Positions 24,892 through 35,035 are shown, counted from the stretch's first letter. The stretch: 64,000 bases of DNA from Actinomycetes bacterium (GCA_021793175.1 JAJYTH010000002.1:1-64000), one strand, 5' to 3'. Notes: generated from the sequence alone by a model not told the origin. Program-made: numbers and translations.

Positions 24892-25983
24892 GTGAGCGAG
24901 GAGTTCATACCGGCCGCCAAGCCGATCGTCGGTGACGCGGAACGTCAGGCCGTCGACGCCGTGCTGCGTTCCGGGATGCTGGCCCAAGGCGCCGAGGTTG
25001 CCGCATTCGAAGAGGAGTTCAGCCAGGTCCTGCTGGACGGAAGGCCGACCGTGGCGGTCAACTCGGGTACCTCGGGTCTGCACCTCGGGTTGCTGGCCGC
25101 GGGTGTCGGCCCCGGTGACGAGGTGATCGTGCCCTCGTTCACGTTCGCGGCCACGGCGAACGCCGTGGCACTGACCGGCGCGACGCCCGTCTTCGCCGAC
25201 ATCGAACTCACGCACTACTGTCTGGACCCGGAACACGTGGCCACGCTGATCACCGAGCGCACCAAGGGGATCATGCCGGTCCACCTCTACGGGCATCCGG
25301 CGGACATGCCCGCTTTGCAGAGCCTGGCCGAGCGACACGGGCTGGCGCTGTACGAGGACGCCGCCCAGGCCCACGGGGCCAGCCTCGCCGGTAAGCCCGT
25401 CGGCACGTTCGGCACGTTCGCGATGTTCAGTCTCTACCCGACCAAGAACATGACCTCCGGTGAGGGCGGCATGGTTTCCACCTCGGACTCGGAGGTGGAA
25501 CGGGCCCTGCGCCTGCTGCGTAACCAGGGCATGGAGCGGCAGTACGAGAACGAGCTCGTCGGGTTCAACGCCCGGATGACCAACCTGCACGCCGCGATCG
25601 GGCGCGTGCAGTTGACCAAGATCGGTGACTGGACCAAGACCCGGCAGGCCACCGCGCAGTTCTTCGACCAACACCTTGAGGGCGTCGGCGTGCCGGCGGT
25701 CGCCGAGGACGCGGTGCACGTCTACCACCAGTACACGATCAGCGTGCCCGAGGATCGGGACGGATTCGTCGCCGCACTGAAAGACGAGTACAACATCGGT
25801 TCCGGCGTCTACTACCCGATTCCGACCCACCGGTTGCCGTCGTTCGGCCGGTCCGACGAGCTGCCCAACACCGAGCGCGCCGCCCGCACCGTCGTGTCGC
25901 TGCCGGTGCACCCGTCGCTGACCGACCGCGACCGCGAGCGCATCGTCACCGCGGTGAACACCTTGGCGAAGGCGGGAGCGTGA
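24892..25983 (+). CDS. DegT/DnrJ/EryC1/StrS aminotransferase (WbpE-like)
   Basis: GTG start; AVNSGTSGLHLGLLAAGVGPGDEVIVPSFTFAATANAV; YEDAAQAHGA; PLP-Lys motif SLYPTKNMTSGEGGMV. Confidence 0.93.
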   Translation: MSEEFIPAAKPIVGDAERQAVDAVLRSGMLAQGAEVAAFEEEFSQVLLDGRPTVAVNSGTSGLHLGLLAAGVGPGDEVIVPSFTFAATANAVALTGATPVFADIELTHYCLDPEHVATLITERTKGIMPVHLYGHPADMPALQSLAERHGLALYEDAAQAHGASLAGKPVGTFGTFAMFSLYPTKNMTSGEGGMVSTSDSEVERALRLLRNQGMERQYENELVGFNARMTNLHAAIGRVQLTKIGDWTKTRQATAQFFDQHLEGVGVPAVAEDAVHVYHQYTISVPEDRDGFVAALKDEYNIGSGVYYPIPTHRLPSFGRSDELPNTERAARTVVSLPVHPSLTDRDRERIVTAVNTLAKAGA

Positions 25984-25985
25984 TC

Positions 25986-26966
25986 ATGAGCGAACTGCGA
26001 GTGGGACTGATCGGGCTCGGCATGATGGGCCGCCATCACGCCAGGGTGATCCGGGAGGTCGAGGGACTGAACCTGGTCGCGGTCGCCGACGCCACCGGCG
26101 ACCCGCACGGCGTGGCCGGTGACCTGCCCGTGTTGAGCAGTGTGGAACAGCTCATCGACATCGGCATCGACATGGCGGTGTGCGCGGTGCCCACCGGCAT
26201 GCACGAGGAGATCGGCCTCATGCTCGCCGAGGCGGAGGTGCCGACGCTGATCGAGAAGCCGATCGCGCACAGCGTCGAGGCCGGTGACAGGCTGGTCAAG
26301 GCGTTCGCCGCGAAGGGCATCGTCGGTGCCGTCGGCCATATCGAGCGGTACAACCCGGCGTTGCAGTCGCTGCGGGACCGCATGGCCGCCGGTGAACTCG
26401 GCGAGATCTACCAGATCGCCACGCGCAGGCAGGGCCCGTTCCCGGCGCGGATCGCCGACGTGGGCGTGGTCAAGGACCTCGCCACCCACGACATCGACCT
26501 GACGGCGTGGCTGGCGCAGTCGGAGTACGCCACCGTGGCGGCGCAGACCACCACCCGTTCCGGGCGCCCGCACGAGGACATGGTGGCCGCGACCGGGCGG
26601 CTGGCCAACGGCATCATCACCAACCACCTGGTCAACTGGCTTTCCCCGATGAAGGAACGGGTCACCGTGGTCACCGGTGAGAAGGGCGCGTTCGTCGCCG
26701 ACACTCTGACCGCCGACCTCACCTTCCACGCCAACGGCGTGGTCCGGTCGGAGTGGGACTCGGTGGCGAACTTCCGCGGTGTGTCCGAAGGGGACATGAC
26801 CCGGTTCGCCATCCAGAAGCGTGAGCCGTTGCGCGTGGAACACGAGAAGTTCCGGGACGCGGTCCTCGGGGTCGGCAACGACGTGGTGACCCTGCAGGAA
26901 GGCCTCAACACGCTGCGCGTGGCGGAGGAGTTGCTGCGGTCCGCGACCACGGAGGTGACGGAATGA
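25986..26966 (+). CDS. Gfo/Idh/MocA-family oxidoreductase (WbpB-like)
   Basis: MSELRVGLIGLGMMGRHHARVIREVEGLNLVAVAD; VPTLIEKPIAHSVEAGDRLV. ORF track starts at 25980. Confidence 0.9.
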   Translation: MSELRVGLIGLGMMGRHHARVIREVEGLNLVAVADATGDPHGVAGDLPVLSSVEQLIDIGIDMAVCAVPTGMHEEIGLMLAEAEVPTLIEKPIAHSVEAGDRLVKAFAAKGIVGAVGHIERYNPALQSLRDRMAAGELGEIYQIATRRQGPFPARIADVGVVKDLATHDIDLTAWLAQSEYATVAAQTTTRSGRPHEDMVAATGRLANGIITNHLVNWLSPMKERVTVVTGEKGAFVADTLTADLTFHANGVVRSEWDSVANFRGVSEGDMTRFAIQKREPLRVEHEKFRDAVLGVGNDVVTLQEGLNTLRVAEELLRSATTEVTE

Positions 26967-28108
26967 AGGTCGTGCTTGTCACCAGGATGTTCGCACCCGA
27001 GGTGGCGGCCGCGGCCTTCCGGCTCAAGGCGCTGGCGGACGGGCTCGCCGAGGCCGGTCACCAGGTGACGGTGTTGACCACGAAGCCTCCCAAGACAGCG
27101 GCGAGGCAGGAGTTCCCGAACTACGCGGTGCACCGATGGCCGGTGTTGCGCGATGCGGGCGGGAACGTGCGCGGCTATGTGCAGTACGCCAGCTACGACG
27201 TTCCGCTGCTTCCGCGGTTGCTGCTGCGCTCGGCCGACGTGGTGATCGCCGAGCCGCCGCCCAGCACCGGGGTGGTGACAGCCATTGCATGCCTGCTCAA
27301 GCGCGTTCCGTTCTACTACTACGCCGCGGATATCTGGTCCGATGCGCTGGCCGCCATCGACGCGCCCAAGCCCGTCACCGGGTTGATGCGTGCGTTGGAA
27401 CGGTTCACCCTGCGCCGCGCGCGCGGGGTGGTCGCGGTGTCCGACGGGGTGGCGCAGCGAGTGCGTGAGTTCGGTGTTCCGGACGAACGAGTCGCCGTGG
27501 TGGCCAACGGCGTGGACACGAACGTGTTCAAGCCGATCGAGGACTCTTCCTCGCCGGACGCGCCCTATTTCGTCTACACCGGCACGATGTCGGAATGGCA
27601 AGGAGCCGACGTCTTCATTCGTGCCCTACCGATCGTGCTGGAAAAGCATCCGGAGGTCCGGCTGCGGTTCTTCGGGCAAGGGGCGGCCGAACCGGAGTTG
27701 CGTGAGCTCGCGGCGAGGCTCGCACCGGACAATGTGGAGTTCGGTGGTGTGGTGCCGCCCGCCGAGGCGGCGCGGTGGATCAGCGGGGCCACCGGTGCTC
27801 TGGTCAGCATCGTGCCGGGCCAGGGGTACGACTTCGCGAAGCCGACGAAGATCTACGCGGCTGTCGCGTGTGGCACTCCGGTGCTGTTCGCCGGGACAGG
27901 TGCCAGCTCGGATCTGCTTCGGGAGAATGCGCTCGGCCAGGTCGCCGAGTACACACCGGAGTCGGTGGCGGCGCAGATGCTCGCGTTGCTCGACGGCCAA
28001 CCCCACGATCGGGACCACCTGGTGAACTGGGCGCGAGACAACGCTTCTCTGGCCACCACTGGCCGGAAGGCCGCGCAGTGGATCACTTCCGGCCGACTCG
28101 CTCGGTGA
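26963..28108 (+). CDS. Glycosyltransferase family 4 (WbuB-like)
   Basis: ATGA overlap with the upstream gene; MKVVLVTRMFAPEVAAAAFRLKALADGLAEAGHQVTVLTT; C-terminal donor-binding region AKPTKIYAAVACGTPVLFAG. Confidence 0.9.
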   Translation: MKVVLVTRMFAPEVAAAAFRLKALADGLAEAGHQVTVLTTKPPKTAARQEFPNYAVHRWPVLRDAGGNVRGYVQYASYDVPLLPRLLLRSADVVIAEPPPSTGVVTAIACLLKRVPFYYYAADIWSDALAAIDAPKPVTGLMRALERFTLRRARGVVAVSDGVAQRVREFGVPDERVAVVANGVDTNVFKPIEDSSSPDAPYFVYTGTMSEWQGADVFIRALPIVLEKHPEVRLRFFGQGAAEPELRELAARLAPDNVEFGGVVPPAEAARWISGATGALVSIVPGQGYDFAKPTKIYAAVACGTPVLFAGTGASSDLLRENALGQVAEYTPESVAAQMLALLDGQPHDRDHLVNWARDNASLATTGRKAAQWITSGRLAR

Positions 28109-28127
28109 GTGTCCGAACCGAACCCGG

Positions 28128-29186
28128 TCAGGCTCGCTCCAGCAACGCCCGTACCACGGTTTCGGCGGCCTGGCCCGTGCCGTAGGGGGCGGCGTCGGTC
28201 TCCGCCGGACGGGGACGTTCCACAGTGGCGGTCAACTCGCCGAAGTCCTTGTCCACCAACACGTTCCAGCCGATTTCGACGGTTTCGACCCACTCGGTCT
28301 CCGGCCGGATCGTGGTGCACGGGACCCGGAGCAGGAAGGCTTCCTTCTGGAGCCCGCCGGAGTCGGTGATCACGCCTGCGCTGTGTGCGACCGCGTTGAC
28401 CAATTCCGGGTAGCCGACCGGCTCGGAGACCACGATGGAACCCACGTCGAGCGGGATACCGTGCCGCTGCGCGAGGTCTCGCAGGCGCGGATGGGCCAAC
28501 AGCACGACGGGTTTACCGACCTTCGCGATGCCGTCGATGATGGCGCGCAACCGGTCCGGGTCGTCGGTGTTGTCGGGCCGGTGAATGGTCGCGATGTAGT
28601 ACTGGCCGGGTTCTACCGCCGCGCCCAGCCGCAAGGGCGTACCAGCTACGCGATCCCGTACCTGGTACAGCACGTCGGTCATCACGTCGCCCACCAGGAT
28701 GCTGCGCTTAGCGAGTCCCTCGGCGGCGAGGTGTTCCATCGCTATCCGGGTGGGCGCGAGCAGCAGGTCGGCCGCGTGGTCGGTGAGGACTCGGTTGTGT
28801 TCCTCGGGCATGCGCCGGTTGAACGACCGCAGACCCGCTTCCAGGTGTGCGACGGGCACGTGCAGTTTCACCGCGGCGAGCGCCGCGGCGAGCGTGGAGT
28901 TCGTGTCCCCGTAGACGAGTACCCAATCCGGAGCGACCTCGGAGATGACCTTCTCCAGGCCCGCCAACATGGCACCGGTCTGTTCTCCGTGTCTGCCGGA
29001 CCCGATGCCGAGGTTGAAGTCGGGTTTCGGTATGCCGAGTTCCGCGAAGAACACGTCGCTCATGTTGTGGTCGTAATGCTGACCGGTGTGCGCGATCAGG
29101 TGTTCGGCCTCGCCCTGCATCGCGTTCGCGATCGGGGCGAGCTTGACGAACTGCGGACGGGCCCCGACGACGCTCAGGATTCGCAT
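28128..29186 (-). CDS. wecB: UDP-N-acetylglucosamine 2-epimerase family (WecB/WbpI-type)
   Basis: MRILSVVGARPQFVKLAPIANAMQGEAEHLIAHTGQHYDHNMSDVFFAELGIPKPD...ITDSGGLQKEAFLLRVPCTTIRPETEWVETV; start inside ORF 28128..31196. Confidence 0.92.
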   Translation of the reverse strand: MRILSVVGARPQFVKLAPIANAMQGEAEHLIAHTGQHYDHNMSDVFFAELGIPKPDFNLGIGSGRHGEQTGAMLAGLEKVISEVAPDWVLVYGDTNSTLAAALAAVKLHVPVAHLEAGLRSFNRRMPEEHNRVLTDHAADLLLAPTRIAMEHLAAEGLAKRSILVGDVMTDVLYQVRDRVAGTPLRLGAAVEPGQYYIATIHRPDNTDDPDRLRAIIDGIAKVGKPVVLLAHPRLRDLAQRHGIPLDVGSIVVSEPVGYPELVNAVAHSAGVITDSGGLQKEAFLLRVPCTTIRPETEWVETVEIGWNVLVDKDFGELTATVERPRPAETDAAPYGTGQAAETVVRALLERA

Positions 29187-29212
29187 GGACGCGGAGTCTA
29201 TCGGCGCCCGTG

Positions 29213-31201
29213 TCAGCAACCGGTGACCTGGTACAACGTCGCCGCCGTTCCTTCCTGATCGACCTTGGTCAGGCCCGGGTTGGCGGCAGGGGAGGCGAGT
29301 CCTTCGAAGAACACGTTCCTGTTGTGTACCTGTGGTCCGGCGAAGTCGAGGACGTAGTGACTGTTCAGGCGCTCGATCGTCGAGCAGACCCGAGGATCGG
29401 TGTCGATCTCGTCGAGGTTGTCCATCACGAATTGGGCCTCGGGCGGGATCGTGCCCCCGACGTGAGGGGTGAGGGTGCGTCGTCCAGCGATCGCGTAGGA
29501 CAGCGCCGTACCCGTCCACGGGTTCGCGATGATCTTCTCGTCCGGCGGTACGTGTTCGTCGAGCCGTTCGAGCAAGGCGTACTCGTCGGGGGACAGGACC
29601 GGTGCCTCGTCGTGGACCTGATAACTCGGCATTCCGTCCGCTATCGCGAAGTTGACCGAGCTGAACTGCCCGGCCACGCCCAGAGCGGCCGCCACGACGA
29701 AAGCCACCGCGGAGACGCGCGGAGAGGTGGTCGAGGTCGAGCTGGACGCACGGAGCGCGGGGAAGCGGGACGACAGGGCGTCGATCGAACGGCTGAACAG
29801 CCAGGTGGCGGCGATCGTGCAGACCACCACGATGATCATGGGGAGTTGTCCCGCCAGCCGGCGGGTGTCGTTGTACCAGACCCCGGTGAGGAAGTCCCGC
29901 AACGGACTGTCCCCCCGCACCGCCGAGACCATGATGAACAGGCCTGCGGCGAGCAGATAGACGCCGAACACCCACCAGCTGAACCGTCGGCGCGTGACCA
30001 GGTAGAAGGCGACCAACGTCAGGAAGAACGCCACCCAGGTCGGTCCTTGTTCGACGAGGCCCGCGGCGACGACCTCCCCGAACGCCTGCGGAATGGTCTG
30101 GACCGGAGACCAGGAGGAGGCCGCGTCGGAGGGGCGCAGCCGGAGCCATAGCACCGCCCCGACGGCCAGGTACCCGAGCAGCAGCAGGATCAGACCGTAG
30201 TACCGCAGGGTGGCCTTCCGTTCGGCCGCCAGGCCCCGGCGGTATCGGACGAGGGCGACCACCAGGATCGGCACGGCGAACACCGCCAGCGCCAGGAACG
30301 TGCTGGGGTGAGCCAACGCCATTCCCACGGCCACCGGGACCAGCACCAGCGCGGCGAGCCAGCGTGGCGTGCCGTCGCGCATACCGACACCGGTGGCCAT
30401 CGCCACCAACGCCAGCGCGGCCGGGAGCAGCGCCAACGACAGGAAGAACGGGTACAGCACCCCGAAGTCGACCATGAGGTAGGGGAAGGTGCCGAAAACG
30501 GCCGACAACGCTCCCGCGAACAACACCGGCACCGGCCGGGTACCGGTCGCACGTGTGGCCAGGAAGATGCACGAGATCGGCCAGACCAGCGCCCCCACGA
30601 CCAGGGTCACCGCGTTCACCGCCGCGGGGATCGACACTCCACTGACCTGCACGACCAGACTGACGAGGCCGTGCCAGGCCCCCGGGTACATCGACGGTGT
30701 GGCGCCGTCGCTGTACATCCCGCCCAAGGTGAGCGAGGAAGCCGACCCGGAGTCGAGGATGAAGCGGACCGCGTTGAGATGGAAGATGTTGTCGTAGGTC
30801 TGGGAGATGTTCTCCGGGGCGCCGATCATCCGCGTCAGGCCGCGCAGCAACAGCACCGCGGGGATGAGCAAGGCGCCGGCATGCACTAAAAGTGTCCATC
30901 GGGACCGCAGTGACCTGGGCTTGCGTTCTCGGAGTCCCAGTGCCTTGGGAGCCACCGCCCGCATCAGTAGTCCGACCAGGGCCAGCGTGACCGCCGCACC
31001 CGCCACCAGTGAGATGTTCCAGGCCAGGCCGACCCACTGGCCCAGCACAGCCATACCGGCCGCCAGGCCGATCGACACCGGGGCGGCCATGCAGAGGGCG
31101 GCGAGCCCGGTGACTGCCCAGCTTCGGGCGACCAGGTATCCGGGGAGGAAGACGATGGCGGCGGTGCACACCACGGCGGGGGCCAGCTCCCACCAAATCA
31201 C
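29213..31201 (-). CDS. Large polytopic membrane protein (DUF6541-like)
   Basis: 662 aa, more than 12 hydrophobic segments plus a C-terminal soluble part; clusters with polysaccharide genes. Confidence 0.75.
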   Translation of the reverse strand: MIWWELAPAVVCTAAIVFLPGYLVARSWAVTGLAALCMAAPVSIGLAAGMAVLGQWVGLAWNISLVAGAAVTLALVGLLMRAVAPKALGLRERKPRSLRSRWTLLVHAGALLIPAVLLLRGLTRMIGAPENISQTYDNIFHLNAVRFILDSGSASSLTLGGMYSDGATPSMYPGAWHGLVSLVVQVSGVSIPAAVNAVTLVVGALVWPISCIFLATRATGTRPVPVLFAGALSAVFGTFPYLMVDFGVLYPFFLSLALLPAALALVAMATGVGMRDGTPRWLAALVLVPVAVGMALAHPSTFLALAVFAVPILVVALVRYRRGLAAERKATLRYYGLILLLLGYLAVGAVLWLRLRPSDAASSWSPVQTIPQAFGEVVAAGLVEQGPTWVAFFLTLVAFYLVTRRRFSWWVFGVYLLAAGLFIMVSAVRGDSPLRDFLTGVWYNDTRRLAGQLPMIIVVVCTIAATWLFSRSIDALSSRFPALRASSSTSTTSPRVSAVAFVVAAALGVAGQFSSVNFAIADGMPSYQVHDEAPVLSPDEYALLERLDEHVPPDEKIIANPWTGTALSYAIAGRRTLTPHVGGTIPPEAQFVMDNLDEIDTDPRVCSTIERLNSHYVLDFAGPQVHNRNVFFEGLASPAANPGLTKVDQEGTAATLYQVTGC

Positions 31202-31549
31202 TTTCGTGCTCCTTGCGGTCAGCCGTGTGCTCCGCCCGTCCGCGGTAGCGGCGAGAGAAAGGCGGGCAGCCCCGATGCTTTTAAGATCGCGCGCGAACGT
31301 CGGCGCCGCGCTGCCGGAGCTGGAGGCAGACTAGCAATCGCTTTCCTGCCCCGACGGAAGGTATGGCGACCTTGCGAGCAGGGGTGATGCGGGGATATGC
31401 GTCGTACGCGCGACTGTCACAGTTCGGTACCGACGAGAACAGTCCTTGGCGACCCGCCGTCGACGCCCACCCGTCGTCCCCGCCGAATCCTGTGTGAGGT
31501 AGCGCGCCCGGTGGGAAACACGGCCCGCGCCGCCACGCACAATGGCGGT

Positions 31550-32266
31550 GTGGACGGTCGGATGAGTCAGGACATCTCGGAAGGAACGACCGAACCGGTG
31601 GGGCCGACCGAGTGGACCTACCGGCACGAGGTCGGTGTGGGGCCGTGGGAGGGCCCGTGGCCCGAGGACGACCGGTACGACCCCGAACTGTTGAGGCACG
31701 GTGACCGTCGCAACGTCGTCGACGCGTATCGCTACTGGCGTCGCGAGGCGATCGTGGCGGACCTGGACACGCGCAGGCACCCGTTCCACGTCGCGATCGA
31801 GAATTTCCAACACGACCACAACATCGGCACGGTTGTACGTACTGCCAACGCCTTCGCCGTGGCCGCCGTGCACATCGTGGGCAGACGCCGATGGAACCGG
31901 CGTGGTGCGATGGTGACCGACCGTTACCAGCACCTGCACCACCATCCGCAGGTCGCAGGACTCGTCGAGTACGCGGCCGAGCACGGTCTGGCGATCGTCG
32001 CCGTGGACAACACCCCGGGGGCGCACCCGGTGGAGACGGTACGTCTGCCGAGGGAATGCGTGCTGTTGTTCGGGCAGGAAGGACCCGGGTTGTCCGAGGA
32101 GGCACAGCAGGCGGCGGAGCTGGTGGTGTCGATCGCGCAGTTCGGCAGTACGCGTTCGATCAACGCGGGCGTGGCGGCCGGCATCGTGATGCACACCTGG
32201 GTGCGGCAGCATGCCGACCTTTCGGCGGCGTGGGAAGCCCGCTCACCGATTCCATCGGACAGTTGA
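31550..32266 (+). CDS. TrmH/SpoU-family RNA 2'-O-methyltransferase
   Basis: IENFQHDHNIGTVVRTANAFAVAAVHIVG; LLFGQEGPGLSEE; SIAQFGSTRSINAGVAAGIVMHTW knot motifs. Confidence 0.92.
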   Translation: MDGRMSQDISEGTTEPVGPTEWTYRHEVGVGPWEGPWPEDDRYDPELLRHGDRRNVVDAYRYWRREAIVADLDTRRHPFHVAIENFQHDHNIGTVVRTANAFAVAAVHIVGRRRWNRRGAMVTDRYQHLHHHPQVAGLVEYAAEHGLAIVAVDNTPGAHPVETVRLPRECVLLFGQEGPGLSEEAQQAAELVVSIAQFGSTRSINAGVAAGIVMHTWVRQHADLSAAWEARSPIPSDS

Positions 32267-32335
32267 GTGCGCGAGCTCCCCTGAAGCTACTACGGTGTAG
32301 CCCAACCGTGAGCAAGATCAGGCCGAGGAGCCCGA

Positions 32336-33184
32336 ATGGCTGAGGAGCAGGTGCTCGATCCGGAGTCCGTTCCGGTCAAGGTTGATCAGACCAAAGCCAG
32401 CATTGCCCGGGTTTACGATGCAGCGCTCGGTGGCAAGGACAACTACGCCGTCGACAGACAGGTGCTCGAACAGGCGCGTGCCGTGACACCGGCGATCGAG
32501 GAGCTGGCCTGGGCCAACCGGAACTTCCTCGTCAGAGCCGTGCGATTCCTCGCCATCAACGCCGGGATCACGCAGTACCTCGACTGCGGGTCGGGCCTGC
32601 CGACCGCTGAGAACACCCACCAGATCGCTCAGCGATACCACCACTCGGCCGAGGTGGTGTACGTCGACAACGATCCGGTCGTGCTCGCACACGGCAACGC
32701 GCTGCTGGTCGACAACGAGTACACGCACATGGTGGACGCGGACATCTTCAAGCCCGCCCAAGTGCTCGGCCACAGCACGGTCACCGGATACCTCGACTTC
32801 GACCGCCCCATGGCGTTGCTCCAGGTCAGCACGTTGCACCACTACACGGGTGATCTCGCCGAGATGATGCGCGAGTATCTGGACGCGTTGGCGCCCGGTT
32901 CCTACGTGGTGTTCTCGCACCTGCTGGACCCGCAGACTCCCGAGCTGTCTCCGACGGCCCGGCAGTTGGAGCAGGTGGCGTTGAACAGTTCGATGGGGTC
33001 GGGGACGTTCCGCACCCGCGAGGAACTCGAACGCGTCGTCGAAGGCTGGAAGATCGTGCCGCCGGGCCCGGGCCAGGAGCCCCGAGCCTCACTGTGTGAC
33101 GAGTGGTGGCCGGACGGCCCGAAGCTGCGCCCGCGCACCGCGACGGAACATTTCTTCGGCTGCATCGTGGCGCGCAAGCCCTGA
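32336..33184 (+). CDS. SAM-dependent methyltransferase (DUF574 / Methyltransf_19 type)
   Basis: VDQTKASIARVYDAALGGKDNYAVDRQVLEQ...ITQYLDCGSGLPTAENTHQIAQ...VVYVDNDPVVLAHGNALL. Confidence 0.92.
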   Translation: MAEEQVLDPESVPVKVDQTKASIARVYDAALGGKDNYAVDRQVLEQARAVTPAIEELAWANRNFLVRAVRFLAINAGITQYLDCGSGLPTAENTHQIAQRYHHSAEVVYVDNDPVVLAHGNALLVDNEYTHMVDADIFKPAQVLGHSTVTGYLDFDRPMALLQVSTLHHYTGDLAEMMREYLDALAPGSYVVFSHLLDPQTPELSPTARQLEQVALNSSMGSGTFRTREELERVVEGWKIVPPGPGQEPRASLCDEWWPDGPKLRPRTATEHFFGCIVARKP

Positions 33185-33254
33185 CTTCGGGCCGCCGGAC
33201 TTCACTGTCGCACTAGAACTGTCCTATTGCGACTTATCGGCTCCTGCTGCCGTC

Positions 33255-34712
33255 TTACTCCGCCGGGATTCCGACGGCGTGGGTGTCCATGAACTCCCGC
33301 AGGCCCTCGAGCCCCATCTCGCGGCCCATGCCGCTGTGGTTGAACCCGCCGAACGGTGCGCGTTCGTCGAGATTGGCCGCGCTGTGGGCGTTGATGAACG
33401 TGTAGCCCGCGTGCAACCGGCCGGCGAGCGCGGCGGCGTGGTCCAGGTCCCGGGTCCACACCGACGACGCCAGGCCCGCCCAGTTGTCGTTGGCGCGTGC
33501 CACGACGTCGTCCTCGGAGTCGAACGGCAGGATCGGCACGGTCGGTCCGAACTGCTCTTCCTGCACCACCCTGGAGTTCTCGGGCGGGTCGAGGACGAGC
33601 GACGGACGCAGGAAGTTGCCCCGGGACAGGTCCGTATCCGGCGCGGGCTGTCCGAACTCCTCGACCCGCGCGCCCGCCTTGGTGGCGTCGGCGAGGAGTT
33701 CCTGCACGTACTCCTTCTGTCGGGCGCTGTGCAGCGGGCCCATGGTGACGTCCTCGCGCAGCCCGTGGCCCAGGCGCGTGGCGGCGAGCAGCTCCGACAG
33801 TCCCTCGACTACCTCGTCGTAGCGGGAACGGTGCACGTAGAGCCGCTTGACGGCCATGCAGATCTGGCCGGTGGAGTCGAAGATGCCGGAGTAGAGCCGC
33901 CGCATGGCGTCGTCGTCGAGCTCGGCGTCGGGGAGCACGATCGCCGGGTCGTTGCCGCCCAGCTCCAGTGCCACACGGGTCAGTGACTCCGCCGCCATCG
34001 ACATGATCTTCTTGCCGCCGCCCGGGCTGCCGGTGAAGCAGACCTTCTTCACCCGGTCGTCCTGGATGAGCGCGGGGCCGATCTCCGCGTCGGTGCCCGT
34101 CACGACGTTCAGCACGCCTGGTGGGAGCGACTGCGCGACGAGCTGCACCGTGCGGACGGTGGCCAGCGGCGCGGTCGGTGGCGGCTTCACCACCACGGTG
34201 TTGCCCGCGAGCAGCGCGTACGGTAGGGCCGCGGCGAGGATGGCCAGCGGCCAGTTGAACGGAACGATGATCGTGACCACACCGAGGGGGCGGTAGGCGA
34301 TGCGGGTGCGGTAGGGCGGGGCCGGGAGTTCTCTTGCGGCTTCCACCTCGTCGGCGAGGTCGGTGGCCAGCTTGAACCGGTGGGCGAACACGAACGAGTC
34401 GGCTATCGACTCGGGCAGGATCTTGCCGTTCTCCCGCGTGAGAATCTCGGCCGTGGCCGTCCTGTCGGCCTCCAGGGAGGGTAGGGCCTCGGTGATGAGC
34501 TCCGCCCGCTTCTGCGGCGACAACGCCGCCCACTCCGGGAAGGCCCGGTGCGCGGCCGCGACGACCTCGGTGGCCTGTTCGGCGCTCGCCGCGGCGGCGT
34601 GTCCCACGACGGATTCACCGTCGGCCGGGTCGATCACCGTGAGTACGTCGTCGGCGGTACGCACCTCACCGTCGACGAACAGGTCGGTTTTGATTTCGGC
34701 GAAAGACTTCAT
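33255..34712 (-). CDS. NAD(P)-dependent aldehyde dehydrogenase
   Basis: MKSFAEIKTDLFVDGEVRTADD...; LELGGNDPAIVLPDAELDD; Cys region FDSTGQICMAVKRLYV. Confidence 0.93.
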   Translation of the reverse strand: MKSFAEIKTDLFVDGEVRTADDVLTVIDPADGESVVGHAAAASAEQATEVVAAAHRAFPEWAALSPQKRAELITEALPSLEADRTATAEILTRENGKILPESIADSFVFAHRFKLATDLADEVEAARELPAPPYRTRIAYRPLGVVTIIVPFNWPLAILAAALPYALLAGNTVVVKPPPTAPLATVRTVQLVAQSLPPGVLNVVTGTDAEIGPALIQDDRVKKVCFTGSPGGGKKIMSMAAESLTRVALELGGNDPAIVLPDAELDDDAMRRLYSGIFDSTGQICMAVKRLYVHRSRYDEVVEGLSELLAATRLGHGLREDVTMGPLHSARQKEYVQELLADATKAGARVEEFGQPAPDTDLSRGNFLRPSLVLDPPENSRVVQEEQFGPTVPILPFDSEDDVVARANDNWAGLASSVWTRDLDHAAALAGRLHAGYTFINAHSAANLDERAPFGGFNHSGMGREMGLEGLREFMDTHAVGIPAE

Positions 34713-35035
34713 TGTTCTTCCCCTGCAAGGTCGAAGGGTCCACCCTTCCCCCACGGTGGAATATTTTGAGATCCAAGGTAGTCCGCGCACTCGCGAGCCC
34801 ACTTGTGACTTCCAGCGTGTTTTCCCTCACCGGGACGGTGGGATGAGGCGCGACATATGACGTAGCGGCGATACCACCGAAGACGTCATGCAGGCGCGTC
34901 AGTGGACTCGCGTCTTTCGAGCATTTAGCGACTTGGATATCGGGGACCGGCAGACGCATACAGACACACAGGTTTCCCGTGCTGTGCCGTGTCCATCGAG
35001 CACGCAGTTCTTAGCGTCCAGAGGAGTACGCAGCC

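Noticed and set aside
28128-31196. 1022-aa ORF apparently fusing an N-terminal extension to the 2-epimerase
   Set aside because: The upstream part is an out-of-frame reading of the DUF6541-like gene on the same strand (Arg/Gly/Pro-rich); the real 2-epimerase starts at 29186.
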